Shown here piece after piece: positions 1 to 11,322 of a stretch of DNA of 64,000 bases. The stretch spans positions 3,348,001 through 3,412,000 of the forward strand of contig CM065650.1 in the NCBI GenBank assembly GCA_033220425.1, in the 5' to 3' direction. The stretch comes from Lepraria neglecta (taxonomy: Eukaryota; Ascomycota; Lecanoromycetes; Lecanorales; Stereocaulaceae). The translations under genes were made by a program, and so were the position numbers. The notes below the pieces were generated by a model that made no database searches, was not told where the DNA came from, and saw only the letters and a list, made by a program, of their open reading frames with translations. Every line of letters begins with the position of its first letter. Position 1 is the stretch's first letter.

Positions 1-1100
1 AGAGGTAGTAGAGTCTTCGCGTAGAGGATTCTATATATTATAGGTTATATTCTTAGGTTATACCGTAAGAGAAGAATATCTAGCCCGGTAAGGTTATATA
101 GAGGTATAATAGAGATAGTAATAATAGGAAGAATGAAATATAAAGAAGTAGAGGCCCTTCGCTAAGTTAGAACGAAGAAGAATACTAGAGTATATAATTT
201 AGTAGTATCGGCGTATCGTAATTGACTAGGTTTACTAATATACCGCGGAAACGGACGTAAGGTATACCTATTATTTAATATTTTACGCGGGCCCGCTATT
301 TTACTAGAGTATAGTTAGTAGGAGTATAATCGAAGTAAAGTATAAGATATATACCTCGCAGGCGCGTCTTAATATAAAACGAGATAGGATTCTCGCCTAT
401 ATTATATATCTATAAGGTAGCTACCTTGAATTTACGGGTATAATTAACTTTAATATCGTTTTTGCTAATATAATAAAGAATTTAGTCGGTCGAGCTATTA
501 TAGATACCGTCCTCGCGTAAGACCTCTTTAAATATTCTAAATTCGATCTCGTCTAATATAATACTAGCTAGAGGTTTTTTCTCCTTAATAATATCGGAGG
601 TAAAGAAAAGTATATTCGCTATTATCTCTATCGACCGGATATAGAATCCTATTTTACCGAAGGTAAGCGGACGCGCTATATATAGAGTACTATCTATAGA
701 GAGAGACGGTATAGTACGCCTTCTACGATTACGATAGTAATTATAGGTATTATTAATCTTTCTAGCTATACCTAATTTATAACTCTCTAGCTAGGGTTAG
801 GTTAGGGGATTCTAGGTATAAAAACGGAGGGAAATACTATTTCTAACTGCTATAAGGCCTTGCTAAGTTTAGCCTAGTTCTCCGGTATCCCTAGGGACGT
901 ACTAACGATATATCTCCTTTCTATCTCTTTCTTTAATACTACTCGAATCTCCTTATAGTAGGCCTATTCGACTATAAGGCTATACGAAATAACCGAGACT
1001 GTCTAATTCCTAGGGTTAGTATTTTTATAGAATTCGGTAGAAGGTAAAGAGGCTAGAGAGGAGGGGAAAACGTTAGCAGCGACGGCTACGGGCTTATACT
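1..1100 (+). pseudogene. unidentified degraded coding relic
   Basis: A plus-strand reading gives long peptide-like stretches broken almost only by TAG/TAA, for example around 150-330 (a piece reading FNILRGPAILLEYS) and 430-760 (pieces reading EFTGIINFNIVFANIIKNLV and RPDIESYFTEGKRTRY). That is what a RIP-damaged coding region looks like. I do not recognise the family. The first 120 bases resemble 11116-11240, so this is at least partly a second copy of a sequence found further right. The strand is a judgement, because the neighbouring SNF2 relic lies on the other strand. No start, stop or domain can be fixed. The stretch 1100-1860 shows nothing assignable beyond several short TCGACTCGAA/TCCGACTCGAA-like motifs (1257-1350). 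Confidence 0.3.
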
Positions 1101-1859
1101 AGTATTCTATAGTAGGTATATATATAATATATAGAGTATTAATTAATATATTAGTAGTAAGAGAAAGGAGTATAGAAAAGGATTAAAAGGTCGATATATA
1201 ATATATAAAGAATAATTCCGTACTAAGCCTATAGTAATTAGCGTATAATAAGCGATGTTCGACTCGAACGCCAAGTATATTAAGCGCTATTCGACTTGGA
1301 TATCGAGAGTTATCCGACTCGAATACTATCTAATACTCGATATTGTTCGACGCGTAGGCTATTCCCTATATAGTATCTATATTAAGTATAGATATAACTA
1401 CTTGACTTTCGAGTAGGTTTCTCCCTTTATTTAATAATAGTCTTAGTTAAAAGAGTCTATATTAATAGAAGGGTATTATAAGGAAGATTATAACTTAAGA
1501 TAATACGTTATAAAGGAGTATAGTAGCGTATATAGTTCGTATTAAATACGATTACAATCTAGTAAGTTAGGGCTATAAATTATATTCCCTTTTACCTACA
1601 GCTTGTATTTAGTATATAAGTATATAGTATATCTAGATTTTGGTAGCGGATATTCAAGGAAGACTATAGCGCGAAATATCTACTAAAGATAGGAGAAAGC
1701 AAAGGGGAATAGCTAGCAATCTAAGTACTTTCAAGTCTTCCCGAACTAGTATAGATTAGATTTAATATTACTATAGAAGGGTAATAAGAGTCTTATATCT
1801 ATCTTATACGAAGTTAAAGTACTACCGAGTAGAAGAAAAGAAACCCGCAAAAGCGCGCT

Positions 1860-3035
1860 ATTACTTAGCTAGAAATATCTAGCTTATTTATACGCCTATT
1901 ACCTTATTATATTATCTCTACTCTATTTAAATAATACCTTCTAATCTACTCTATATTCATCGTCTATAATAAAGTAGTAGTTATATATCTTTGGATTTCG
2001 CTGAGATAACCGAACTACCCGCCTATCGCACTAAATATTATAGAATTATATCTAGTCTATATCTATATTTATACTTCTAAATATACGGGTTAGGGTAATA
2101 CTAGTTCTAAGGATATATTTTATAGAGATAAGGAAGCGCTTATTATCCTCTTCTTAGAATGGCTATATATATAACTTATCTCGCTTCTTAGAAGGTACGG
2201 TCGAGCTATACTATAGCTATTTACTAGGAAAATACTTTTTAAACTACTAGAGTAAGGTTAGTATAAGGTCAAGGTAGAACAGCGGAAGAGATATAGACTT
2301 ACTACCGCTAGAATATATACGATAATAGGAGAACTGGTAAATATAACCAGTTTCTCTGGTCGCCCGTAGATATCTTCCCCTAGCAAGCCGATTAACTCTT
2401 TGAGTTTTACTAACTTCGGTATATTACTAGTAAGTTCATCGATATATTTAGTATAAATACTATCTAGCGGCATCTTGGCCCAATTCTATATTAGGCTAGC
2501 TAACTCTATAAAATCTATATAACCCTTTCCGCTATTATATAAAGGCCCCCCTTTAAGCTCGTCCTAAGTAAGAGTAAGGTAGTTACGCCGAGAGAATTCT
2601 AGAAGGCTTAGGATAATAGTGGCAGCGCGTAGCTTATAGGCGTATTTAAAGTAGTTATTAATCGCTAGCGTAGGTATCTCCTTACTAGCCTTGCGAGTAA
2701 TTATATATTCTCTAGTATATTCGGCTTTTACTATATCTTAGATCCTCTAATCCTCGGCGCGAAGAGCTACCTTTTACTCTAGATTAAGTAAGTATATAAT
2801 ATAACGAGTCTTGTACGGAGGTAGCTTAATAAGCTTGATAGTCCTATTAATATCTATAGTTATAGGTATCCGCTTGATTTTAATAGAGTTTAAGATAGCC
2901 TTTATATCTATAATATTCTTATTATTCTCGCTCTTATTAACCGGATTCTTTCGCTTTTAGTAGCTAGTAGTTAGTTTCCTAATAACCTCGACTTCGTTAT
3001 AAGTTATATATCGATACTCTTTAACGGTATACTAC
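1860..3035 (-). pseudogene. SNF2-type ATPase relic, 3' part
   Basis: On the minus strand the frame entering at 3035 reads on with only RIP-type stops. It passes through a charged helical linker (with KIKRIPITIDI and TREYIITRKASKEIPTL) into NIPKLVKLKELIGLLGEDI and RPEKLVIFTSSPII at about 2310-2440. That order, an 'S-K-x-x-x-L' helix followed by a strand reading 'EKLVIFT', matches the start of the second RecA-like lobe (helicase C, motif IV) of SNF2-family ATPases. Motifs V and VI further left (about 1860-2200) are too eroded to assign. The 5' part lies at 9577-10420. Removing element A and one copy of its TSD restores one continuous frame across the junction, which shows A inserted into this gene. 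Family assignment is by motif order only, and the N-terminal Walker A is not seen. Confidence 0.55.
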
Positions 3036-3444
3036 TATTAGAACCATCGGTTCTAACAGGACTATCCTGTAGGACAAGGTACTATAGATAGGATAGGTAG
3101 TTGAAGCGATGAGCGCTGGAGCGCTGAGCGATCAAGCGATTAAGAATAATAAGCGCTAGAGCGCTGAGCGATCAAGCGATTATGAACTACTTGGCAGGAT
3201 TTCTTATGCCTATATATACGGGGCTCTGCCTACTATTTGGAATAGCGTGTTCAACTTGGTTAATCTTCCTGGTACCCCTTGTACTATACTTTACTAGTTA
3301 TTAATATAGAACGTATTGGTTACCTACACCTAAGAAGACTACTATTCTACCTGAGTGACTCCTCTCCTATAGAAGTATAAGACACACGATACCTATACCC
3401 GGTTATCGCACCGTTAGGTAAATAATCGGATATGGGTTGTAACA
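3036..3444 (+). repeat. element A 5' LTR (409 bp)
   Basis: Starts TATTAGAACC (RIP form of TGTTAGAACC) and ends GTAACA, so it is a TG...CA LTR. Its length equals the 3' LTR exactly. U3 carries two 30-bp GC-rich copies at 3111-3140 and 3151-3180 (period 40, built on GAGCGC and GCGAT). Confidence 0.95.
3211..3254 (+). promoter_or_regulatory. element A TATA box and predicted mRNA 5' end
   Basis: TATATATA lies at 3211-3218. The octamer GTGTTCAA at 3247-3254 begins 36 nt after the TATA start, a plausible transcription start distance. Just upstream is a small stem, here GAATA-GCG-TGTTC, a RIP form of GAACA-GCG-TGTTC. The octamer is complementary to the primer site after the LTR. The start site itself is inferred. 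Confidence 0.55.
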
Positions 3445-3446
3445 CT

Positions 3447-3454
3447 TTAAATAC
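3447..3454 (+). other. element A self-primer binding site
   Basis: The site reads TTAAATAC, which becomes TTGAACAC if TpG to TpA and CpA to TpA changes are undone. It starts 2 nt after the LTR, the usual offset trimmed by integrase. TTGAACAC is the reverse complement of GTGTTCAA at the predicted mRNA 5' end. No site beginning TGG, as expected for a tRNA 3' end, is seen here. Confidence 0.5.
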
Positions 3455-3462
3455 CCTAAGGG

Positions 3463-5148
3463 ATGAGTTCTTCAACAACTTTAGGCAGAAACCCTACCCC
3501 AAGTACCTTAACGGTTACTAGCTAGAGATGCTATACTATAGACGAAGGATCTAGAAAAAGGATTAAGGTTATAGTACTAGACCTATACTATAGAGATAGG
3601 GATAAGCTTAAGCCGTAGCTTACGCAAGTATAACTATACCTTCTGTTCCAGGGAGATTTGCTCCTAGTAACTAGATATACTACCTTCGCTATATCGTACC
3701 TACGAGGATGGGCCCAAAAGTAGGTCGAACCTTTCCTAAAGAAGTATATAGAAGATAATAACGAAGACGGCGACGTTAAGTTATAGATAGAAAGTATACC
3801 AAAGTTTATAGTTGAAATCCGCCGTATATTCGGACCTTCTAATAAGGTAAATATAGTAATATATATCATTTAGTATATAAAGTAGAAGAAGTTAGCGTCA
3901 GAGTTTTTAACTTAATTCTAAACGTATATAACCAAAATAGGCTAGGATAATAATGCGCTAATAATAATATATTGTTAGAGCCTTAAAGATAATGTTAAAG
4001 ACGAGCTTATAAGATTCGGAGGAGTAATTAATACTCTAGATAGACTTATTAAAAATGCGATTGAGATCGATAATAAGCTATTTAAATAATCTATAGAGAA
4101 ACGGTATAATAGAGGAGTTAGCGGAACCCGACACGAGGGATTCTTCTTAAAGACGAGGAATTACCGATAAGACTACGGGGAACGTAATACTTACCGTAGT
4201 ATAGTACTAATAGAGATTAACTTTATTTAGATAGGAAAGAAGAAAGGAAACTTTAAAGGGAAAAAGCAGTACGGGGGAAAGAAAGTAATTACTTGCTATA
4301 GCTATAGCAAACTAGGCTATATAGCTAGAGACTACAGGTCGAAGAATATAGTATACCGACTATAGATTAACGTAATAGAAGGAGGACCTCTAGATAATAA
4401 GGAAGACTCCGAAGAAATATAGGAACCCTACAATAAAGAAGAATTTAGTTAGGATTCGGAAGACGATACCTTCGAATTAGAATTCAATAAAGAAGTATAG
4501 AGGTATTACTATAGGGATAGTAATAGATCTTAATAGTATAAGACGGATTAGGAATAACGGAAAGCTAGTCCGGAGAGACTAGCGTCGATACCCGAACCTA
4601 GATCTACTATATCCTAAGTAGAAGGAAAATTACTAGAGATTAAGGAACCTTAATCGGACGAAGATAAATATAAACTCTTCGACGAAATCGAAAGTAAAGT
4701 ACGAGGTATATTAAATGAGTAATTATCTATAAAACCCAAATGGGACGAACCTATACGAGACTATCGATACGATAGGGAATATTAGTAATATAGCGAGATT
4801 CTATATACTAAATATATATTACCCGATTATTTAGTATATAGAGAAGAAAGGGGCCGTCTAGCGAAAGAGCGCACGGTACCTCTACTTAAGAAAGCTTATT
4901 ATAGAGAAATATAGTAGTATAAGTATAAGGAAGATAGATACTAGTAGTATCTTACGAGTAAGAGGAAGTATTATTACTTCCTATACTTTATAGAGAAGTA
5001 GGAAAAGGAAAGAAATAACTTACTTAAAATCTTTAAACGAGGAGCTTATAACCAAGTACTATAGTATAGCTACCTATATAATAAATATATTCCGTATAAG
5101 GGAATAAAGGAAGTATATAGATTCCTACTATTATAGGGAAAAGAATAA
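3463..5148 (+). pseudogene. gag: element A Gag
   Basis: Capsid/nucleocapsid polyprotein of a Ty3/Gypsy element. The ATG at 3463 matches the start seen in element B (MSSSTT). The span to the stop at 5146-5148 is 562 codons, the same as in B, F and H. Near 4294-4335 is a CCHC zinc knuckle degraded by TGT/TGC to TAT/TAC and CAC to TAT changes: only the first Cys remains and the rest read Tyr. A central piece KDELIRFGGVINTLD and KRYNRGVSGTR is conserved among copies. Many TAG/TAA stops replace Gln or Trp. The final stop TAA (TGA in B and H) comes one codon after the slippery site and looks like the genuine gag terminator. Confidence 0.85.
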
Positions 5149-5174
5149 TCTCTTATACTACAGGGAAGTATAAG
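5136..5174 (+). promoter_or_regulatory. element A -1 frameshift cassette
   Basis: Slippery heptamer G GGA AAA at 5136-5142 in the gag frame, then GAA and the gag stop. A hairpin follows: CTTATACT (5152-5159) pairs perfectly with AGTATAAG (5167-5174), with a 7-nt loop and a 9-nt spacer. Pol lies in the -1 frame (protease at 5280 and RT at 6354 are both in that frame). Confidence 0.75.
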
Positions 5175-8100
5175 GAGATTAATACGTTATTCCCCAAATA
5201 ACAATTATGTTCCGCCTAGTACCACACTTATATTATTATACTAGTGAATATTAATAGATAGCAGACCGTGGCGATAATAGATAGCGGAGCTATAGGAAAT
5301 TTTATCTCAAGGAACTTGGTAGACTTAAGCGGCCTACTAACCCGAAAGAAGAAATTATCTTATAAGCTACGCCTAGCTAATAGGTTAGTATTCTTAATAG
5401 GAAAAGTAGAGGAGGAAACTCGCTCCCTACTAGTAATAATTTAGTAATACTACAAGGAGATTATATTCGATATAGTTAGGATAGCTACTTATAATATTAT
5501 TTTAGGAATACTTTAGTTGAATAAATATAACCTAGAAATTAACTGGAAGATAAAAGTACTTAAATTCGGATGATCTAGAGATATTACTAGTATTAGATCT
5601 ATTAGTCGATAGTAGATAATAATAGATAAGAAAAAGAACCGAAGACCGGTCGAAGTATATATTACTTCATTTTTGAATAATAAGAGCGACTTCTAAGAGA
5701 GAAGGCTTAACTCCTTAGTTACTAGTAAAGGTTAGCGGGATACTAAAGAGAGAGCTATTAAAGGAAAAGACGAACCTTCTATAATCCCTCGGGAATATAA
5801 ATAGTAGGTATACCTATTTAAGGAAGAGATAAGCGTAAAAGCGTTGCCTAAGTACTAACTATAGGATTATAAGATCGAACTCGAACCTAGTAAGGCACCA
5901 ATATTTAGACCTATCTATATATTATTAGAAAAGGAACTTACTATACTTCGCGGGTATATCAATAAGAACCTCAAGAAAGGATTTATTCGGGAATCTAAAT
6001 TACTAGTAGGTTATCTAATCCTCTTCGCGCCGAAGAAGGACGGAAGCTTAAGACTATATATTAACTATCGGAAGTTGAACGACATTACTATTAAGAATTG
6101 TTACCCCTTGCCAAATATTAGCGAGCTATAGGATCGGCTCGGTAAGGCAAAGATATTTACGAAACTAGACCTTAGGGGCGTATATAATCTAATTCGGATA
6201 AAAGAAGGCGAAGAATGGAAAACTGCCTTCCGAACTAGATATAGCCACTATGAATATTTAGTAATACTATTTAGACTTACTAACGCACTAGTAACCTGCT
6301 AAGTACTTGTCAATAATATTATATAAGTATACTTAGATCGAATAGCGATAGTATACCTCGATAATATCTTGATTTACTCTAGGAACAAGGAAGAACACGT
6401 TAAGTATATATAGGACGTTATCGAATATCTATTATAAGCGGGACTTCTCCTTAAACCGGAAAAGTGCGAGTTTTATAGGGACTCTATTAAGTTCCTAGGA
6501 TTTATAGTTAGTATAAAAGGTATTAGTATAAGCCTAGAAAAGATTAAAGCTATAGCGGAATAGCCTATACTATAGGACGTCAAAGTAGTGCAAAGTTTCT
6601 TGGGATTTGCTAACTTTAATAGGAAGTTTATCGAGGGCTACTTAAAGAAAGTACTTCTACTCACGGATATTACTAAGAAAGATATCGAATTTATATAGGG
6701 ATAAGAATAATAAAAGTCGTTTAACACGTTAAAAAAAGTATATATAGATCTACTAGTACTCTATACCTTTCAGGCTAATAAACCGGCTTATATCGAAATA
6801 GATACCTCGGATCTTGTAATAGGAGTATACCTTTGTCAAATAAAGGACTAAAAGTAGTATCTAGTTACCTACTTTTTACGAAAAATGTTAGTAGTAGAAC
6901 AAAACTACGATATACACGATAAAGAACTACTTGCCGTAGTATATATACTTTAAAATTGGAGGGTATACGTAGAAAGCTACTCGGACCTAACTATCTTTAT
7001 AGATTATAAGAATCTTCTTAATTTTATAATAACGAAAGAGTTAAATAGGAGACAAGTTAGATAGTTAGAACTACTCGGATAATATAAGTTCAAGATAACC
7101 TATACCCTAGGAAAAGATAATAGTCGAGTAGATACGCTTAGTAGGCGATTAGACTATATAGAAGAAAAGAATATTACGGAACGACTAATCCTAAAACGAG
7201 AAGCCGACGGATTATTAGTACCGTACCAGGTATTAGCAATAACCCTTCGTATATTAGGACCTAATACGACTAATAGAATCGTAAAGGCCTATAATAACGA
7301 TATATTTGTAATAAAACTAAGATAGGAATAATAGGATTTAGTATTACTCAGATATTAGGATAAGACTTACTTACCTGATATATATATTAAAGAAGTAATT
7401 AGGGATTACTACGATGACCCTTTATAAGGGCACCCTAGAGTGTCTAAGACTATAGAACTCCTAGGACGAGGATACGTAGCGCCGAAACTTTGGACACGTA
7501 TTGAATAATATATTAAAGAATATATTTAGTACCAGCAGAATAAGGCGGTATAATATACCAAGTACGGGCAAATTCAGTTTGCGCCTATACTAGAATTACT
7601 ATAGGATGATATTATAATGGACTTCGTAGTTAAACTACTACCTTTAAAGGATCTAGCTATATAGGACACCTTTAATTTAATTATAGTTATTATAGATAAA
7701 CTAATAAAGTATATAATTATAATACCTTTTAAAGAAATATATAAAGCGGATTAATTAGCCTTTATATTACTCGATAAGTTAATAAGAGATTATAGTATAC
7801 CTAAGTTAATAATATCCGATAGAGATAAGTTATTTACTTCTAACTATTAGAGAACGCTAATTATAGCGATTAGAACTAAACTTCGGATATTAACTATATA
7901 CTACCTATAGACTAATAGATAAATAGAACGTGTAAACTAAATAATAGAAGTATACCTAAGATACTATATAAACCTAAAACAAGATAATTAGGTTATACTA
8001 CTTCTAATAGTATAACTAGTATATAACGATAAAAGGTCAGATATAATAGGTCTAATACTATTCTTTACCAACTACGGAAAGAATACGAATATATTTCTAT

Positions 8101-8708
8101 AACCTAGGGAGGGACCTAATATAGAAAAAGCCTTAGTTAAGGTAGAGGAGCTAAAGAATTTATATAAGAATATATAAAAGACGATTAAAAGCTTAAATAA
8201 TAAGTTAAAGGGATAAGTTAATAATAAAAGAAAGAATATTCCTCAGCTTAAAGAGGGGGATAAAGTATACCTTCTAATAAAAAATATGAAGATAATAAGA
8301 CTAAGTAAGAAACTAGATTATATTAAGGTCGGACTATTCTTGATTAAGAAGGTAAAGGGGGCCGTTAACTATAAACTCGAGCTTCTACCTGATACTAAAG
8401 TATATCCGGTATTCTATATCTTACTTCTAGAGCTAGCCGACTCTAATATACTACTCTAAGAAATATTTTATTATAATATTAAGGAAGAAATAGAGTATAA
8501 GGTCGAGAGGATCCTAGATAGAAGAAATTAGTTCTATCTGGTTAAATAGAAAGGGTATAATAAAACGGAAAGTACCTGGGAACCTCTTAGGAACCTTGCG
8601 GGGAATTATAGGGAATATCTATAAGAGTTCTATTAGAGGTAAGAGAGGACTAGTTAAAGCCCTCGGGGACTTCTAAACTGTCGGGGAAATCGAACCGCTC
8701 GGAACTAA
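5136..8708 (+). pseudogene. pol: element A Pol (PR-RT-RH-INT-chromodomain)
   Basis: Read in the -1 frame from the slippery site. Domains in order: aspartic protease AIIDSGAIGNF at about 5274-5306; reverse transcriptase about 5850-6700 with the catalytic box as YLDNILIYS at 6354 (second Asp mutated to Asn, GAT to AAT); RNase H with FIDYKNLLNF-like motif near 7000; integrase with an HHCC region about 7390-7530 and the catalytic core from about 7615; GPY/F module about 8290-8450; and a chromodomain with VERILDRRN, YLVK and TWEPLRNL at about 8490-8600. Stops are TAG/TAA at Gln/Trp positions. The end at 8708 is the first stop not easily explained by RIP; an earlier TAA at 8655 is CGA in element C. 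The 3' end overlaps the antisense ORF. Confidence 0.85.
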
Positions 8709-9114
8709 CGTCGAATATAAGGTTGTCTAGAGTAGCTGAGGAGGCTCGTTGATCTTCCTCTAGCTCTGCGATATTTAAAAGTTCCCTTTCGATAAGTCTC
8801 CTTTTTTCCTCTTCGATACGATCTTCCTCCGCCTATAAGCGTGCGAGCTTAGCGACTATTTCACGAATCTCGGTGCGAACTTTCTTTCGCGTACTCTCTA
8901 TACGACGTATCTTAAGGGGTGACACTATAAGGTCGCACTTTTTACTACCAGCTACGCAAGCGGAATAACAGTCAGAGTTAGACCCTACTAAATACTGCCT
9001 ACTAAGCCGGGTACAGTTGTTGCAAGGATGTATAATAGCTTCTAAGAGTTCCTTAGAGAGTTCGGTGCGACGGACGACAGGGTCCCTAGATCGTTTGGTA
9101 CGTTGGGGTGGCAT
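8587..9114 (-). pseudogene. element A antisense Zn2Cys6-like ORF
   Basis: A minus-strand frame starting MPPQRTK near the polypurine tract, with a Cys array at PCNNC ... SACVAGSKKCDL. Position for position it matches the CX2CX6CX8CX2CX6C array of element B, with Tyr at two Cys positions (TGT to TAT). The frame is open for the first 93 codons, through IVSPLKIRRIES, then damaged. It ends at a TAA (8587-8589) that is conserved in every copy, inside the chromodomain coding region on the other strand. The frame is also open upstream into the LTR (a conserved RFLVPRNHPSF), so the true start may be further right. The Gal4-type Zn cluster assignment is by spacing only. Confidence 0.6.
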
Positions 9115-9127
9115 GAAGGATGGATGG

Positions 9128-9162
9128 TTTCTCGGGACGAGAAATCTAGAGGAGGGGGCTAG
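9128..9162 (+). other. element A 3' hairpin and polypurine tract
   Basis: A perfect 7-bp stem TTTCTCG-GGA-CGAGAAA (9128-9144) is followed by the purine-rich tract AGAGGAGGGGGCTAG directly before the 3' LTR, the usual plus-strand primer. The hairpin occurs at the same place in B, C, F and (mutated) G. Confidence 0.75.
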
Positions 9163-9571
9163 TATTAGAACCATCGGTTCTGATAGGACTGTCCTGTAGG
9201 ACAAGGTACTATAGACAGGATAGGCAGTTGAAGCGATGAGCGCTGGAGCGCTGAGCGATCAAGCGATCAAGAATGATAAGCGCTGGAGCGCTGAGCGATC
9301 AAGCGATTATGAACTACTTGGCAGGATTTCTTATACCTATATATACGGGGCTCTGCCCACTATTTGGAATAGCGTGTTCAACTTGGTTAATCTTCCTGGT
9401 ACCCCTTGTACTATACTTTACTAGTTATCAATATAGAACGCATTGGTTACCTACACCTAAGAAGACTGCCATTCTACCTGAGTAACTCCTCTCCTACAGA
9501 AGCATAAGATACACGACACCTATACCCGGTTATCGCACCGTTAGGTAAACGATCGGACGTGGGTCGTAACA
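9163..9571 (+). repeat. element A 3' LTR (409 bp)
   Basis: Same length and structure as the 5' LTR, less RIP-damaged in places (ends CGTAACA). It is followed by the TSD ACTAC at 9572-9576. Confidence 0.95.
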
Positions 9572-9576
9572 ACTAC

Positions 9577-10420
9577 TAAGGCTACTCGATCATATAGATT
9601 ATAGCCGAGTAGTTAGTTAGGTCGCGTGTCTATAGTATAGCGGAGAAACCCTATACCTAGGGTAAAGATAATCGGTATGTTTTTATACGCCGATTATCTA
9701 TAGTATTCTACTCGTTCTTGTTATCCTCTAGTATTTTTACTAGGACTCGGGCACTAATCTTATCCTTAATACCAAGGACTATCTTGGGATATTCACCCTT
9801 TACTATCCTTATCTTATAGAACTCGTTAATAAAGATCTAGCCGATATAGAAGTTATAGACGAATAGAGACTTAGAGTCCTATAGCACTTCCTTAATATAC
9901 CTATTATACGAGCCCTTAGTTATAAGGAGTAGAATATACTCCTATCTAGGTTTAGGTTTTCTATCCTTTTTATATCGAAGTAGTTTAGTATTTTCCAATA
10001 TAAGTAGGGTAGTATTAATATTATTATATATTTTGCCTATATAGGTATAGAAGTACTATAGCTTTAATATTAGATATTAAGTGTCGATTATCTTCGTCTA
10101 CTCTTGTAACTAGTTGCCTATTACTTTCGCTAGTACGATAATAAGAATAATATCTTACTTCGGTACGCTAGTTAAATAGGTAGCGCTTTTCTCGATATAC
10201 GGATAACTAATATCCTATTTATTAGCAGAGGGATATATATTATTACTACTCTATACCTTTAATTTTAAGGGTAGGAGATACTTAGTATAATAGATTGATA
10301 CTTCAAACTGTTCGAGATTTTTATAATTCTACTTATATATTTCGAAAACCTCGCGCTATTATAAGGAGAGTTAATACTCGAGGATATATATAATAAAAAT
10401 CGTTAGAGTCTAGTTCGAGT
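9577..10420 (-). pseudogene. SNF2-type ATPase relic, 5' part
   Basis: On the minus strand one frame reads from about 10420 to 9577 and then, across element A, into 3035. In order it shows DIILIIVLAKVIGN followed by LQE-TKIID (RIP stops at the two Trp positions) near 10110-10165. This fits motif Ia of SNF2 enzymes ('liivPa.li.nWlqEw.k'). About 100 residues later comes IFINEFYKIR at 9812-9841, a RIP form of IFIDEFHKIR, the DEAH-box Walker B. A stretch like motif III with a following 'DLTNYSAIIYMIE' sits just before the A insertion. No Walker A was found in this frame. Together with 1860-3035 this makes the two RecA lobes of one protein. A chromatin or DNA-repair role is only the family default. 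Confidence 0.6.
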
Positions 10421-11240
10421 CGGATATTAGTATTATCCGAGTCGATAGCAGGTTTCATTAAAAGCTAGGAATAGATACGAACCTTGCCAAAGCCGGGATC
10501 GTCCCTATTAATGCCCCCCCTACTAGTAAGTATACCGGCGTATCTAAGCAGTATAGTAGAGTTAATAAATATATAGTATAATCTTTTTTATCTTACCGTT
10601 AGGGGCTATAATAGATAATAACCTATAGAGGGTTCGTGTATTCTTAATAGACTGGTTTCCCTTCTATAGTTGGAATAATAACTCTATATACTACTACGTT
10701 TTCTGAGACTATTGCGGACGGTCCTCTACCTTAGTTATATTAATACTAGGGTAGTATTTAGTAGTAAGTAAATAATAAGGTAGAGGCTGAAGTACTTATA
10801 TCCTATTATAATCCTCCTATTCTAACGCCTCTATATCTTTCGTAGCTACTCTAGCTACTACTACCCTACCTATCTCGATATTATATAACCCTAGAGTCCT
10901 GCCTATATAGGCCTTATTAATCTATAACGCCTTCTACTCGTCCTTATCTATTAAATCCCCTTCCTTTCTATTATTCTCTTCCTTATTATTTATACTACTA
11001 CTACTATCTAAGCTAGAGCTAATATCTATAGGCTCCTTTAGATTCCCGATAGATAGACTAGTATACTTATTAGTAAGAAGGGAAGGATCGACGAAAGGCT
11101 TTAGGGTAGAGGGTTTAGTAGAAGAGGTAGTAGAGTCTTTACCTAGAGGATTCTATATATTAGGGGTTTTCCCTTTAGGTCCTACTATAAGAGAAGAATA
11201 TTTTAAGCGGTAGGAGAGAGTAAAACTACCTCGGTAAGGT
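10421..11240. other. unassigned stretch upstream of SNF2-type relic
   Basis: Probably the N-terminal coding or upstream region of the minus-strand SNF2-type relic, but no frame could be followed with confidence. It contains a TCGAGTCGGATATTAG/TATCCGAGTCGAT motif near 10412-10450. At 11116-11240 it carries a block resembling positions 1-120 of the window (shared GAGGTAGTAGAGTCTT and TAGAGGATTCTATATATTA). No RNA gene or promoter was recognised. Confidence 0.4.
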
Positions 11241-11322
11241 TAATTTGGATAGGCCGTATTGCCCTCGATAGATACTATTATACCTATTAGTTAATATCCT
11301 AACTATTAATTAACGTAGTATA

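Larger units (their letters stand above)
3036..9571 (+). mobile_element. Ty3/Gypsy chromovirus element A (full length, RIP-degraded)
   Basis: Two 409-bp LTRs bound a 5.7-kb interior. The 5-bp TSD ACTAC is exact (3031-3035 and 9572-9576). The interior holds Gag with a zinc knuckle, a frameshift site, Pol ending in a chromodomain, then an antisense ORF and a polypurine tract. The frames are full of TAG/TAA at Gln and Trp positions, so the element is dead. It inserted into the minus-strand SNF2-type relic. Confidence 0.95.

Noticed and set aside
2258-2473. 71-codon minus-strand ORF as a stand-alone small gene
   Set aside because: It is one stop-free piece of the longer SNF2-type frame, bounded by RIP stops, not an independent gene.
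3588-3869. 93-codon minus-strand ORF inside element A Gag (also at 37912-38166 in F)
   Set aside because: It mirrors the Gag frame on the other strand and has no conserved start, stop or motif. The antisense frame near the 3' LTR is the only antisense one conserved in both subfamilies.
9017-9485. Plus-strand ORFs across the LTRs (also 20478-20663, 26673-26870, 37450-37644)
   Set aside because: They run through U3 tandem units and the TATA box. Similarity among them follows from LTR homology, not coding.
10470-10500. GFGK on the minus strand as the Walker A of the first SNF2-type relic
   Set aside because: It is in a different frame from motif Ia and DEAH, and the text around it (DPGFGKVRIYS) lacks the GGILADEMGLGKT context. 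It was left unassigned.
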